64,000 nt of DNA from an uncultured Flavobacteriales bacterium (GTDB lineage: Bacteria; Bacteroidota; Bacteroidia; Flavobacteriales_D; Crocinitomicaceae): positions 1 to 64,000 of the forward strand of contig CAJXRM010000003.1 in the NCBI GenBank assembly GCA_913059205.1, written 5' to 3'. Below, in pieces: positions 34,025 through 41,618 of the stretch. Position numbers and translations under genes: made by a program. How positions within the stretch are numbered: position 1 is the first letter of the stretch; every line of letters starts with the position of its first letter. The notes under the pieces were generated by a model. The model saw only the letters and a program-made list of their open reading frames with translations. It was not told the origin of the DNA and did not search any database.

Positions 34025-34935
34025 CGTTTGTAATTGATTGTAAATTGGATATTTACTGAATAGGTGCAAACATAAAAATAGTTACTTCATTTTTAAGTAA
34101 TTGGTTTTCCCATTCAATAACTGGTTACTTTTCATAAGCTAAATCATACTTTAGCTAATGTGCCCTTAAAGCCTTGCGCCAGAAAAAATATGATGTATCG
34201 TGTCGCTTGGACCTGAATTCACTCCGGAAATGGTTTTGTAGTCTAAATAAAGACTGTCTTCAATCCAGTATAAGTCAGTAATTTGTGGACCGCCTTGCCA
34301 TTGTGAATTTACTTTATAATACGTGTAAAAGGAACCGACAGAGTACGTTTTACCTTCTATGACAGGATTGAAACCCGACATTGTAACTGATACGGTGTCA
34401 ATATAACTGACATCAATTGAATTTAAATATTCGTGTTTGATCATCTGTAGAATAAACATTCCCTCCAATTGACTTTTTAGTGGATGCTCATTATTTTCCG
34501 TACTTGCTAAAGTGGTTTTAGTACCGTTAAATGTTCTGTTTATAGCAGTGATTCCTCCGTCATATCGTTGGTCAAATGCTATTTGGTTGAAATTTGAAGA
34601 GAAATTTAGGTCAGCGTGGGTGTAAAATGGATTTCCATTGCTATAGCTTGTAGTTTGAGGAGTTACCAGGTTGAAAGAAGTGTTCTTGAAAGTTAATTGA
34701 TTCGCAACGATATCAGTTGCTAATATCTGGTCCGATTCTGTAGTTGAAGTGAATTCGACGGCACTTGAATGTTGAATGCCATAGTAACTTCCTTTTAAAT
34801 TTGAGTAATCGTATTCTACATTGGTACTTGTTGTAGGTTCTTTTTTCTCTTTTTTACAAGATGAGGTAAGGGTAATTAAAACAAGAGCTAATAAATAAAT
34901 AGAGTATTTCATAGTTGTTAAACGTTTGTAATTGA
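34025..34935 (+). repeat. 13-bp direct repeat pair flanking a lipoprotein gene
   Basis: CGTTTGTAATTGA occurs at 34025-34037 and again at 34923-34935, both in plus orientation. After seven non-matching bases, both continue TTGGA. The copies are 898 bp apart and bracket the lipoprotein gene exactly, one in each intergenic space. This could be a trace of duplication or insertion next to the cassette-like array, or chance in AT-rich DNA. Confidence 0.4.
34166..34912 (-). CDS. Hypothetical lipoprotein
   Basis: This is a 248-aa lipoprotein with lipobox TSSC (Cys about 19) followed by KKEKKEPTTST, a surface-lipoprotein-like lysine-rich linker. The remainder is beta-rich with many Ser/Thr/Tyr and no catalytic motif (LKGSYYGIQHSSAVEFTST, VIEGKTYSVGSFYTYYKV). 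It probably folds as an 8-10 strand barrel or sandwich. It lies between the DUF4159 gene and the cassette-like array, flanked by a 13-bp direct repeat, so it may belong to the accessory island. Function unknown. Confidence 0.65.
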   Translation of the reverse strand: MKYSIYLLALVLITLTSSCKKEKKEPTTSTNVEYDYSNLKGSYYGIQHSSAVEFTSTTESDQILATDIVANQLTFKNTSFNLVTPQTTSYSNGNPFYTHADLNFSSNFNQIAFDQRYDGGITAINRTFNGTKTTLASTENNEHPLKSQLEGMFILQMIKHEYLNSIDVSYIDTVSVTMSGFNPVIEGKTYSVGSFYTYYKVNSQWQGGPQITDLYWIEDSLYLDYKTISGVNSGPSDTIHHIFSGARL

Positions 34936-34974
34936 ATATGAGTTGGAAAATTCAATTCTGAAACTAGTATCTCG

Positions 34975-35622
34975 TTACTGCATAAACGCAAACATCAGAA
35001 TATTTGCACCCATTTTTAATGCTTGGTCACGTTTGTTCTGTGCGTCGTTGTGGACTTCTTGGTTTTCCCAACCATCGCTTAAATCGGTTTCGTAAGTGTA
35101 GAGACAAACAATTCTTCCGTCAATGATAATTGCAAATGCTTGCGCGCGTTTACCGTCGTGTTCGTGTATTTTTGGTAATCCATTGAAATCGTATTTCTGA
35201 TGAAACACAGGGTGATCAAACGGCAATTCAATCAATTCGTTGTTCGGGAAAATTTTCTTCAATTCAACGCGAATGAATTCATCCATTCCGTAATTGTCAT
35301 CTATGTGCAAAAAGCCTCCTCCCTCAAGGTATGTGCGTAAATTGTTTGATTCCATCGACGAGAAAACAACGTTACCATGTCCTGTCATATGAACAAAAGG
35401 GTACAAGAACAAATCGGGGCTTCCAACTTCAACGTAGGGAACGTCCGTGCTAATTCCCATCGCTAAATTCTGATTACAGAACTTGATGAGGTTAGGAAGG
35501 GCAGTCGGGTTGGCGTAATAATCTCCGCCACCACTGTATTTCAAAACGGCTAATTGATAACTTCCCTGACTCCAACTAGCGAAGGAGAGGAGTAAACCGA
35601 GAATGAAAATCAACTTGTTCAT
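34975..35622 (-). CDS. DUF4159 domain protein, exported
   Basis: This is a 215-aa protein with signal peptide NKLIFILGLLLSFASWSQG. The DUF4159 blocks are readable: YQLAVLKYSGGGDYYANPTALPNLIKFC, PYVEVGSPDLFLYPFVHMTGHGNVVFS, LEGGGFLHIDDNYGMDEFIR, and a C-terminal QALKMGANILMFAFMQ. The domain has a glutamine-amidotransferase-like fold and is usually found alone or in MoxR/aerotolerance clusters. Here it is the last gene of the pepT-holA-rsmE operon, overlapping rsmE by 4 bp. Function unknown. Confidence 0.88.
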   Translation of the reverse strand: MNKLIFILGLLLSFASWSQGSYQLAVLKYSGGGDYYANPTALPNLIKFCNQNLAMGISTDVPYVEVGSPDLFLYPFVHMTGHGNVVFSSMESNNLRTYLEGGGFLHIDDNYGMDEFIRVELKKIFPNNELIELPFDHPVFHQKYDFNGLPKIHEHDGKRAQAFAIIIDGRIVCLYTYETDLSDGWENQEVHNDAQNKRDQALKMGANILMFAFMQ

Positions 35623-36314
35623 TTTGTAATCAATTTTGCTTGCATACAGGCATAAAGCGCTGCCGTTTCTGTTCGTAAACGATTGGGACCTAAGGTAATT
35701 GTTTTATATCCGTTTTCCAATGCTTTTTCAATTTCCTTTTGTGAGAAATCTCCTTCTGGTCCAATTAATATGGGACAATTAGTCAATTCAAAAACGTCGG
35801 AAAAATCATTTTTTTCGTTTTCGTAGCAATGAGCAATGAGTCCGTTTGGATTTGCTTCAATGAAGTCGCTCAGTTTTTGCAATTCATTGATTTTTGGTAA
35901 AAACGTACGGTGTGATTGCTTCATGGCTGAAACTGCTTTTTTCACCAAACGATCGATGTTTATTTTCGCGCGCTCACCGTTATCACAATCAATCAACGAA
36001 ATTTCGGTGATTCCAATTTCAGTGGCTTTTTCCACAAACCATTCTATGCGTTCCAATTGTTTCGTTGGACCAACCGCAACGTGGATCTCATGCTTTAAGG
36101 GATTTGCTTGATCGTTTGAAAGTACTTTCAATGCACAACGTTTTGGATGCGCATCTGTTATTTCACAGGTGAAATTGCCGCCTTTTCCATTTAGGAGTCC
36201 AATTTTATCACCATTGTCCATGCGCAATACCCGTACAATGTGCTTGGATTCTTCCTCAGAAAGCGTGTGCGTGGTTGCCGTTTGGGCGATATGTTCGTCG
36301 TAGAATAAACGCAT
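35619..36314 (-). CDS. rsmE: 16S rRNA (uracil(1498)-N3)-methyltransferase
   Basis: This SPOUT-class methyltransferase modifies U1498 of 16S rRNA with S-adenosylmethionine. The 231-aa protein has the N-terminal PUA-like part (EEESKHIVRVLRM ... LLNGKGGNFTCEI) and the trefoil-knot SAM site: CPILIGPEGDFSQKEIEKA and TLGPNRLRTETAALYA. QLERIEWFVEKATEIGI is also typical. It overlaps DUF4159 by 4 bp and abuts holA by 1 bp, so it is translationally coupled within the operon. Confidence 0.95.
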   Translation of the reverse strand: MRLFYDEHIAQTATTHTLSEEESKHIVRVLRMDNGDKIGLLNGKGGNFTCEITDAHPKRCALKVLSNDQANPLKHEIHVAVGPTKQLERIEWFVEKATEIGITEISLIDCDNGERAKINIDRLVKKAVSAMKQSHRTFLPKINELQKLSDFIEANPNGLIAHCYENEKNDFSDVFELTNCPILIGPEGDFSQKEIEKALENGYKTITLGPNRLRTETAALYACMQAKLITK

Positions 36315-37312
36315 CAGTGCATCAATCGGTAAATCATTTCTTTCATCAATTCTCCTTCTGTAAAAGTAGAATTTCCAATTCCCTTCGATTTCAAATCAAA
36401 TTCGTGCAAAATTGCAATGTTCGCAGCAACTTTTTTTGGATTGTAAATTTTCGCAGAATTGGTTAACTGTCCTACTACAAAAGGATGAACTTTTAATGAA
36501 GATGCTAAAATATCACGCGATTGTCCTCCTAAAAAGTGAATTTTCATCAAGCGTGAAAAATGATTGAATAGGTTTGAAACTATGGGAACTAGTGACGTTG
36601 CTTTTGGGTTGTGAGTGAAGTAATCAACAATCACATTCGCTTTATGCACATCTCTAACAGCAATTGCATTGGTTAATTCAAAAACATTATAGTCTTTTGA
36701 AATCCCGATATTTTCTTCAATGTGTACTTCGTTGATTGTGGTTCCCTTTTCAAGCAGAATTTGCAATTTGTCAAGCTCATTGGAAATTTTCGATAAATCA
36801 TTTCCTAAGAATTCAGCCAACAGCATATTTGCTTTTGGTGTTATTCCAAAACCTTTCGATTTTACGAAATCACTCATCCAATCGACTAGTTTATAGTCAG
36901 GAACTTTCTCTGAATTAAAAACCAGTCCATTTTTAGCAGCTGCTTTTAGTGCTTTCTTGCGTGAATCGTATTTTTTGTATTTGTAATTGACAACAAAAAT
37001 CGTTTGATCTGAAGGCGATTCAAAATAGGGAAGAAGGTCTTCCATTCCTTTAAAATCTTGCGCTTCTTTCAATACAACTAAACGCCGTTCTGCCATCATT
37101 GGATATTCTTTCGCCTGGGAGATAATCGACAATGGTTCGGAATCTTTTCCGTAGGAAATGAATTGATTGAAGTCACGTTCGTGCTCTTCTAACGCATTTT
37201 CGACAATTGCATCTGTAATTGCATCAATATAATACGCTTCTTCTCCGTGAAGAAAATAGATCTTCTCGAATTTCTTCGCTTTAATATCTTTTATGATGCT
37301 CAGGTGATTCAT
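36314..37312 (-). CDS. holA: DNA polymerase III subunit delta
   Basis: This is the clamp-loader delta subunit, which opens the beta sliding clamp. The 332-aa protein shows the HolA N-terminal block KIYFLHGEEAYYIDAITDAI, the FNQFISYGKDSE and YPMMAERRLVVLKEAQDF segments, and the C-terminal region with LTNAIAVRDVHKANVIVDYF and LFNHFSRLMKIHFLGG typical of Bacteroidota HolA. Start and stop overlap neighbouring genes by a single base on each side (37312 with pepT, 36314 with rsmE), indicating tight coupling. Confidence 0.93.
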   Translation of the reverse strand: MNHLSIIKDIKAKKFEKIYFLHGEEAYYIDAITDAIVENALEEHERDFNQFISYGKDSEPLSIISQAKEYPMMAERRLVVLKEAQDFKGMEDLLPYFESPSDQTIFVVNYKYKKYDSRKKALKAAAKNGLVFNSEKVPDYKLVDWMSDFVKSKGFGITPKANMLLAEFLGNDLSKISNELDKLQILLEKGTTINEVHIEENIGISKDYNVFELTNAIAVRDVHKANVIVDYFTHNPKATSLVPIVSNLFNHFSRLMKIHFLGGQSRDILASSLKVHPFVVGQLTNSAKIYNPKKVAANIAILHEFDLKSKGIGNSTFTEGELMKEMIYRLMH

Positions 37313-38559
37313 TAGCTATGTTTCGTCCAGATTTGAACCAATTCAGTCAATGTCGCAACTCCTTTTTCCATGTCTTGAATACTTACATATTCGTGACGTG
37401 AATGTATCGCCATTTCACCTGTAAAGATGTTTGGACAAGGAAGTCCCATAAACGATAAGCGCGAACCGTCCGTTCCACCACGTATAATTGTCGGAAGCGG
37501 TTTTACGTTCGCTTGTTCCATTGCTTTAATCGCATAATCCGTTACAAAAGGAACATCTTTAATGATTTCCTTCATGTTGCGGTATTGCTCTTTTACTTCG
37601 AAAGAAGATTGTAGCGTTGGGTAGTTAGCCAAAGTAGCATTCAGAAGACCTTGTAAACGATCTTCGTATTCTTTTAATTTTGATGTGATGTGGTCACGAA
37701 TAATGAATTGAATTGTTGTTTCTTCCATTCCACCATTGATAGCAACTGGATGAACAAATCCTTCTCGTCCACTCGTTGTTTCTGGCGACCAGCTGTCTTT
37801 TGGCAATGAAGCAATAAACTCAGAAGCCACTTTCATCGAGTTCACCATTTTACCTTTTGCATAACCTGGATGAGCAGCGATTCCTTCAATTTTAATGGTA
37901 ACTGAATCCGCTGAAAAACTTTCATCTTCCAGAGAACCCAAAACTCCGCCGTCCAATGTATAACCAAAATCAGCGTTTAATTTCTCCATATCTAAATGCT
38001 CCACACCGCGACCAACTTCTTCGTCTGGTGTAAATAAAATACGAATAGTTGGGTGCGGAATGTCTGGATTGTTAATAATATGGTGTGCGAAATCCATAAT
38101 GATTGCAATTCCCGCTTTATCATCAGCTCCTAACAATGTCAATCCACTTGCAGTGATTAAATCGTCTCCAATTTTTTCTTTCAGATAACTGTGCTTTTCA
38201 GTTGTAATTACTTGAGTTGTATCGTCTGGAAGTGTGATAGGATTGCCATCGTAATTTCTATGCACAATTGGTTTTACGTTTGTCCCGCTGCAATCTGGCG
38301 CTGTGTCCATGTGCGAACAAAAACAAATTGTTGGTAAATTTTCGTTTCCAGTATTATTAAGAATTGTCCCAAAAACATATCCCCATTCATCCATTTCAGC
38401 ATCTTTGATTCCCATTTCGGTTAATTCTTTTACTAACTCGCGACCTAAATTCTTTTGAATTTCTGAAGAAGGAAATGAAGTTGAATTTGGATCTGCTGTG
38501 GTATCAATTTGAACGTATTTTACAAAGCGTTCTTCTACTGTGGATGTGTAATTTGTCAT
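37312..38559 (-). CDS. pepT: Peptidase T (tripeptidase)
   Basis: This cytoplasmic M20 aminotripeptidase uses two zinc ions. The 415-aa protein contains CFCSHMDTAPD (His and Asp metal ligands), LLGADDKAGIAIIMDFA (bridging Asp), LFTPDEEVGRG (catalytic Glu pair) and TIIRGGTDGSRLSFMGLPCPN. Start 38559 (MTNYTSTVEERFVKYVQIDT) fits the family N-terminus; an in-frame ATG ten codons earlier is less likely. It is the first gene of the pepT-holA-rsmE-DUF4159 operon, downstream of the ndk terminator. Confidence 0.95.
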   Translation of the reverse strand: MTNYTSTVEERFVKYVQIDTTADPNSTSFPSSEIQKNLGRELVKELTEMGIKDAEMDEWGYVFGTILNNTGNENLPTICFCSHMDTAPDCSGTNVKPIVHRNYDGNPITLPDDTTQVITTEKHSYLKEKIGDDLITASGLTLLGADDKAGIAIIMDFAHHIINNPDIPHPTIRILFTPDEEVGRGVEHLDMEKLNADFGYTLDGGVLGSLEDESFSADSVTIKIEGIAAHPGYAKGKMVNSMKVASEFIASLPKDSWSPETTSGREGFVHPVAINGGMEETTIQFIIRDHITSKLKEYEDRLQGLLNATLANYPTLQSSFEVKEQYRNMKEIIKDVPFVTDYAIKAMEQANVKPLPTIIRGGTDGSRLSFMGLPCPNIFTGEMAIHSRHEYVSIQDMEKGVATLTELVQIWTKHS

Positions 38560-38593
38560 GAATTTTTGTTTAAACTCAAAAGTAAGCATTAAT

Positions 38594-38627
38594 AAAAAAA
38601 GCTCCTACCTTTCGATAGAAGCTTTTT
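38594..38627 (-). terminator. Rho-independent terminator after ndk
   Basis: AAAAAGCT (38596-38603) pairs with AGCTTTTT (38620-38627) around a 16-nt partly paired loop. On the minus strand it ends in a run of seven T (A-run at 38594-38600). It lies 20 bp beyond the ndk stop and before the pepT start. Confidence 0.75.
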
Positions 38628-38646
38628 AAAAATTGTTATTTCCGGA

Positions 38647-39066
38647 TTAGAAAATCTCTGCAGCCGAAAAGTGAAATTCACCTTCGATTTGAGCGTTTTC
38701 ATCAGAATCAGAACCGTGAACAGCATTTTTAGCTTTCGATTCAGCGTATGATTTACGGATTGTTCCTTCAGCTGCTTCAGCTGGATCAGTCGCACCGATT
38801 AATGTTCTAAAGTCAGCAACAGCGTTATCTTTTTCTAAGATAGCAGCGATGATAGGACCAGAAGTCATGTACTCAACTAATTCCATGTAAAATGGACGTT
38901 CAGCGTGTACTTCGTAAAATTTCTTTGCTTGATCTTCTGATAAACGCGTGTATTTCATTGCTTTGATTGCAAATCCTGCATCAGTAATCATTTGAATAAT
39001 GTTTCCAGCGTGACCGTTTTCTAATGCGTCAGGCTTAAGCATTGTGAATGTTCTATTCGTTGCCAT
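38647..39066 (-). CDS. ndk: Nucleoside diphosphate kinase
   Basis: It transfers the gamma-phosphate between nucleoside triphosphates and diphosphates through a phosphohistidine. The 139-aa protein is full length: [17 protein letters not shown] at the N-terminus, the [14 protein letters not shown] block, and the active-site segment [13 protein letters not shown] with catalytic H117. It is transcribed alone from the opposite strand to the ZIP gene and ends at its own terminator. Confidence 0.96.
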   Translation of the reverse strand: MATNRTFTMLKPDALENGHAGNIIQMITDAGFAIKAMKYTRLSEDQAKKFYEVHAERPFYMELVEYMTSGPIIAAILEKDNAVADFRTLIGATDPAEAAEGTIRKSYAESKAKNAVHGSDSDENAQIEGEFHFSAAEIF

Positions 39067-39190
39067 TTTCTTGTGTTTTTTCTAAATTTTGGCGCAAAGT
39101 TAATGAATTAAGTTTGATGACCTCTATTTCTTTCTGTTTTAATGATTTCAAAATATTTAATAAAAGTTAAATTAACATAGTTGAAAAATT

Positions 39191-39206
39191 GTTAGATTTG
39201 TCTAAC
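39191..39206 (+). promoter_or_regulatory. Dyad operator overlapping the -7 element of the ZIP transporter promoter
   Basis: GTTAGA (39191-39196) and TCTAAC (39201-39206) form a perfect inverted repeat with a 4-bp spacer, flanked by A/T runs that extend the symmetry. TAGATTTG (39193-39200) inside it matches the Bacteroidota -7 element TAnnTTTG. A repressor bound here would block the promoter of the metal transporter starting at 39228. The half-site resembles DtxR/MntR-type operators, so a metal-responsive repressor is a reasonable guess. Confidence 0.55.
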
Positions 39207-39227
39207 TTTTTAGTAAGAAGCATAAAA

Positions 39228-40064
39228 ATGAAGAGTGTAATTGAATTTTTTGAGTCAATAGATCCTGTTTTAGCTGCGTTTTACGCGACAAGTTTTACGT
39301 GGGCATTGACTGCGGCTGGAGCGGCTTTGGTGTTTTTATTTAAAACGCTTCATCGCGGTATGCTTGATGGAATGCTTGGATTTACAGGTGGAGTAATGGT
39401 TGCAGCGAGTTTTTGGTCGCTATTAAATCCTGCAATTGAAATGTCTGAAACGCTATACCCAACAATGTCTTGGATGCCAGCTGCGGTAGGATTTTTTCTT
39501 GGTGCAATCTTTTTGTTTGGATTGGATAAAATCATGCCGCATTTACATATAAATTTTAGGGAAGAAGAAAGTGAAGGGGTTAAAACGCAATGGCATAGAA
39601 CAACTCTTTTGGTATTGGCGATAACGTTGCATAACATTCCTGAAGGTTTAGCAGTGGGAGTTTTGTTTGGTGCTGCTAGTCTTGGGATGGACGGCGCAAC
39701 TATTGCCGGCGCTGTGGCATTGGCAATAGGAATTGGAATTCAAAATTTCCCGGAAGGATTTGCTGTTGCAATGCCGTTAAGACGACAAGGAGTAAGTAGG
39801 AGAAAAAGTTTTTGGTACGGACAGATGTCAGCTATTGTAGAGCCAATTTTTGGAGTGTTAGGTGCACTGGCCGTAATTTATATGCAACCCATTCTTCCTT
39901 TTGCTTTAGCATTTGCAGCTGGAGCCATGATTTATGTTGTAGTGGAAGAAGTGATTCCCGAGACGCAACGGGATAAATACACAGACATAGCTGTTCTCGG
40001 ATTCATCGGTGGATTCTTAATTATGATGATTTTGGACGTTTCTTTGAGTGATATTCAGTTATAG
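39228..40064 (+). CDS. ZIP family metal transporter (ZupT-like)
   Basis: This is a 278-aa inner-membrane importer for zinc or related divalent metals, with about eight helices. Metal-site motifs are present in helices 4 and 5: LAITLHNIPEGLAVGV (HNxPEG) and GIGIQNFPEGFAVAMPLRR (QNFPEG), with EEVIPETQ near the end. A histidine-containing loop (MPHLHINF) precedes helix 4. Start 39228 is chosen because the dyad/promoter lies just upstream and the earlier in-frame start would sit inside it. It is probably regulated by metal through that dyad. Confidence 0.92.
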   Translation: MKSVIEFFESIDPVLAAFYATSFTWALTAAGAALVFLFKTLHRGMLDGMLGFTGGVMVAASFWSLLNPAIEMSETLYPTMSWMPAAVGFFLGAIFLFGLDKIMPHLHINFREEESEGVKTQWHRTTLLVLAITLHNIPEGLAVGVLFGAASLGMDGATIAGAVALAIGIGIQNFPEGFAVAMPLRRQGVSRRKSFWYGQMSAIVEPIFGVLGALAVIYMQPILPFALAFAAGAMIYVVVEEVIPETQRDKYTDIAVLGFIGGFLIMMILDVSLSDIQL

Positions 40065-40218
40065 ACTCAAGACTAGAAGATTCAAGATTAAAAGACTTGT
40101 GTGCTTTATAATTCAGATTTAATTGACAGATTCACGTAGCATATTTGAAGTTTTAAAAGATGAATAACAAGGTTCAAAAGAACAAGTCTTTCATCTTGTA
40201 GTCTTGAATCTTTAGTCT
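40063..40218. repeat. Long imperfect inverted repeat built from AAGACT/AAGATT words
   Basis: The left arm (40063-40098) and right arm (40184-40218) are about 75 percent complementary over 35 bp and are separated by 85 bp. Both arms consist of repeated CAAGACT/CAAGATT-like words. The left arm begins at the stop codon of the ZIP gene. It could act as a weak terminator or mRNA-protecting structure, or be a dispersed repeat family copy. Confidence 0.55.
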
Positions 40219-40253
40219 TCCTAAAATTTTAACATTTTTTTACGGTAAATCGC

Positions 40254-40283
40254 TTTGTGAAATGAGAAATTGCTTTACCTTTG
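40254..40283 (+). promoter_or_regulatory. Consensus Bacteroidota promoter driving candidate sRNA
   Basis: TTTG (40254-40257) and TACCTTTG (40276-40283) are separated by 18 bp, matching the Bacteroidota vegetative promoter TTTG-N17..23-TAnnTTTG at every defined base. No open reading frame follows; a hairpin and a rho-independent terminator do, so the promoter appears to serve a non-coding transcript starting near 40289. Confidence 0.7.
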
Positions 40284-40288
40284 TTCTC

Positions 40289-40386
40289 ATAAGGACAATG
40301 GAGTAGTTTACCATTGTTTCTAGTTTTATAGTTTTAGCATGGTTTAGCAGAAAGAGGAACAAGTTACAGATTTGTTCCTCTTTTTG
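40289..40386 (+). ncRNA. Candidate intergenic small RNA (~98 nt)
   Basis: Downstream of a consensus promoter, the region contains a perfect 7-bp hairpin, ACAATGG (40295-40301) with CCATTGT (40311-40317), a ~30-nt A/T-rich single-stranded stretch, and a rho-independent terminator at 40351-40386. No reading frame of note is present. Size and architecture fit a trans-acting small RNA. I do not recognise it as tmRNA, 6S, SRP or RNase P RNA. The single-stranded middle part would be the likely seed region. Confidence 0.6.
40351..40386 (+). terminator. Rho-independent terminator of the candidate sRNA
   Basis: AAAGAGGAACA (40351-40361) pairs perfectly with TGTTCCTCTTT (40373-40383) around an 11-nt loop, followed by T residues to 40385. 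Confidence 0.85.
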
Positions 40387-40681
40387 ATTTTTAGGCTATA
40401 AAAAAAACGCCGATTGATCTCTCAACCGATGCTTTCACTAATCAGATTTTTTTCAAGAATTTTTATTGTTTACTGCCGTTAGTTCGATTCAATTGAATTA
40501 GTCCTTTTCTTGGATAAACGAATGATAAGAAATCAGTTAATAACAATCGCGGAAGTCAACAAATGATATTGTTCTGCAATTTATTAACTGATGAACATGA
40601 CGTAAATCAGTTTTTCAATTGGCATTCATCATTTTATTAAAAATGAAACTGAACTTTCTTTGTAGATATTAAAAGCAAATC
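40387..40681. other. Non-coding region before the paa cluster
   Basis: This is a 295-bp stretch between the sRNA terminator and paaA with no supportable gene. Its only clear structure is the 12-bp perfect inverted repeat at 40532-40592 described separately. It probably holds the paa promoter, but no convincing TTTG/TAnnTTTG pair was found. Confidence 0.6.
40532..40592. repeat. 12-bp perfect inverted repeat upstream of paaA
   Basis: ATCAGTTAATAA (40532-40543) is the exact reverse complement of TTATTAACTGAT (40581-40592), with 37 bp between. A further AATCAGTT word recurs at about 40605-40612. It lies 90-150 bp before paaA and could be a pair of operator sites for a paa regulator or an mRNA hairpin. 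Confidence 0.5.
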
Positions 40682-41617
40682 ATGATTGAAGTAGAATTGA
40701 ATCAAGAGGAACTCCTTAAAGAGTTTGAAGATAAAATCGCAAATGAAGTAAAAATTGAACCAAGGGATTGGATGCCTGATGAGTACAGGAATCATCTTAT
40801 TCGACAAATTTCTCAACACGCTCATTCGGAAGTGATTGGAATGCAGCCTGAAGGGAATTGGATTTCCCGAGCACCATCTTTAAGGTCAAAAAAAATATTG
40901 CTTGCAAAAATACAAGATGAAGGCGGTCATGGCTTGTATCTGTATGGAGCGGCAGAGACTTTAGGCGTCAGTCGAGATCAATTCATCAATTGGTTGCATG
41001 AAGGTAAAGCGAAGTACGCTTCAGTGTTTAATTATCCTTCTTTAAATTGGGCCGACGTTGGTGCCATTGGATGGTTAGTAGATGGTGCAGCGATTACCAA
41101 TCAAGTTTCATTGCAAAGAACGTCTTACGGACCTTATGCACGAGCAATGGTGCGAATTTGTAAAGAAGAGTCTTTTCACCAACGGCAAGGATATGAAATC
41201 ATGTGGAAAATGATGGAAGGTACTGAAGATCAAAAAAGAATGGCACAAGACGCATTGAATAGATGGTGGTGGCCAGCTTTAATGATGTTTGGACCGCATG
41301 ACTCTGAGTCGCCGAATACAGGCAATGCTGTTAAATGGAAAATAAAACGTGAGTCAAACGATAGATTACGAGAGAAATTTATCAATAAAACAATTCCACA
41401 GGCCGAGTTAATTGGGTTGAAAATTCCAGACCCAAACTTAAAACAGATAGGCGAAGAACAATACGCACATGGAGATATTGATTGGAAAGAATTTTGGGAT
41501 GTTATCAATGGTAATGGACCATGTAATCAACAACGCCTAGAGCATCATATTCAAGCTCATCAAGATGGAGCATGGGTAAGAGAATGTGCAAATGCATATC
41601 ACACAAAAAGCAAGTAA
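40682..41617 (+). CDS. paaA: 1,2-phenylacetyl-CoA epoxidase, catalytic subunit PaaA
   Basis: This is the di-iron catalytic subunit of the multicomponent epoxidase that converts phenylacetyl-CoA to its ring-1,2-epoxide. The 311-aa protein has the conserved start [33 protein letters not shown]. Iron-ligand motifs are Q-D-E80-G-G-H83 and E162-E163-S-F-H166, the two ExxH pairs of the ferritin-like site. [15 protein letters not shown] is another PaaA hallmark. It is the first gene of a plus-strand cluster paaA-X-paaB-paaC. PaaA normally needs PaaC as partner and PaaE as reductase. Confidence 0.96.
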   Translation: MIEVELNQEELLKEFEDKIANEVKIEPRDWMPDEYRNHLIRQISQHAHSEVIGMQPEGNWISRAPSLRSKKILLAKIQDEGGHGLYLYGAAETLGVSRDQFINWLHEGKAKYASVFNYPSLNWADVGAIGWLVDGAAITNQVSLQRTSYGPYARAMVRICKEESFHQRQGYEIMWKMMEGTEDQKRMAQDALNRWWWPALMMFGPHDSESPNTGNAVKWKIKRESNDRLREKFINKTIPQAELIGLKIPDPNLKQIGEEQYAHGDIDWKEFWDVINGNGPCNQQRLEHHIQAHQDGAWVRECANAYHTKSK

Positions 41618-41618
41618 A

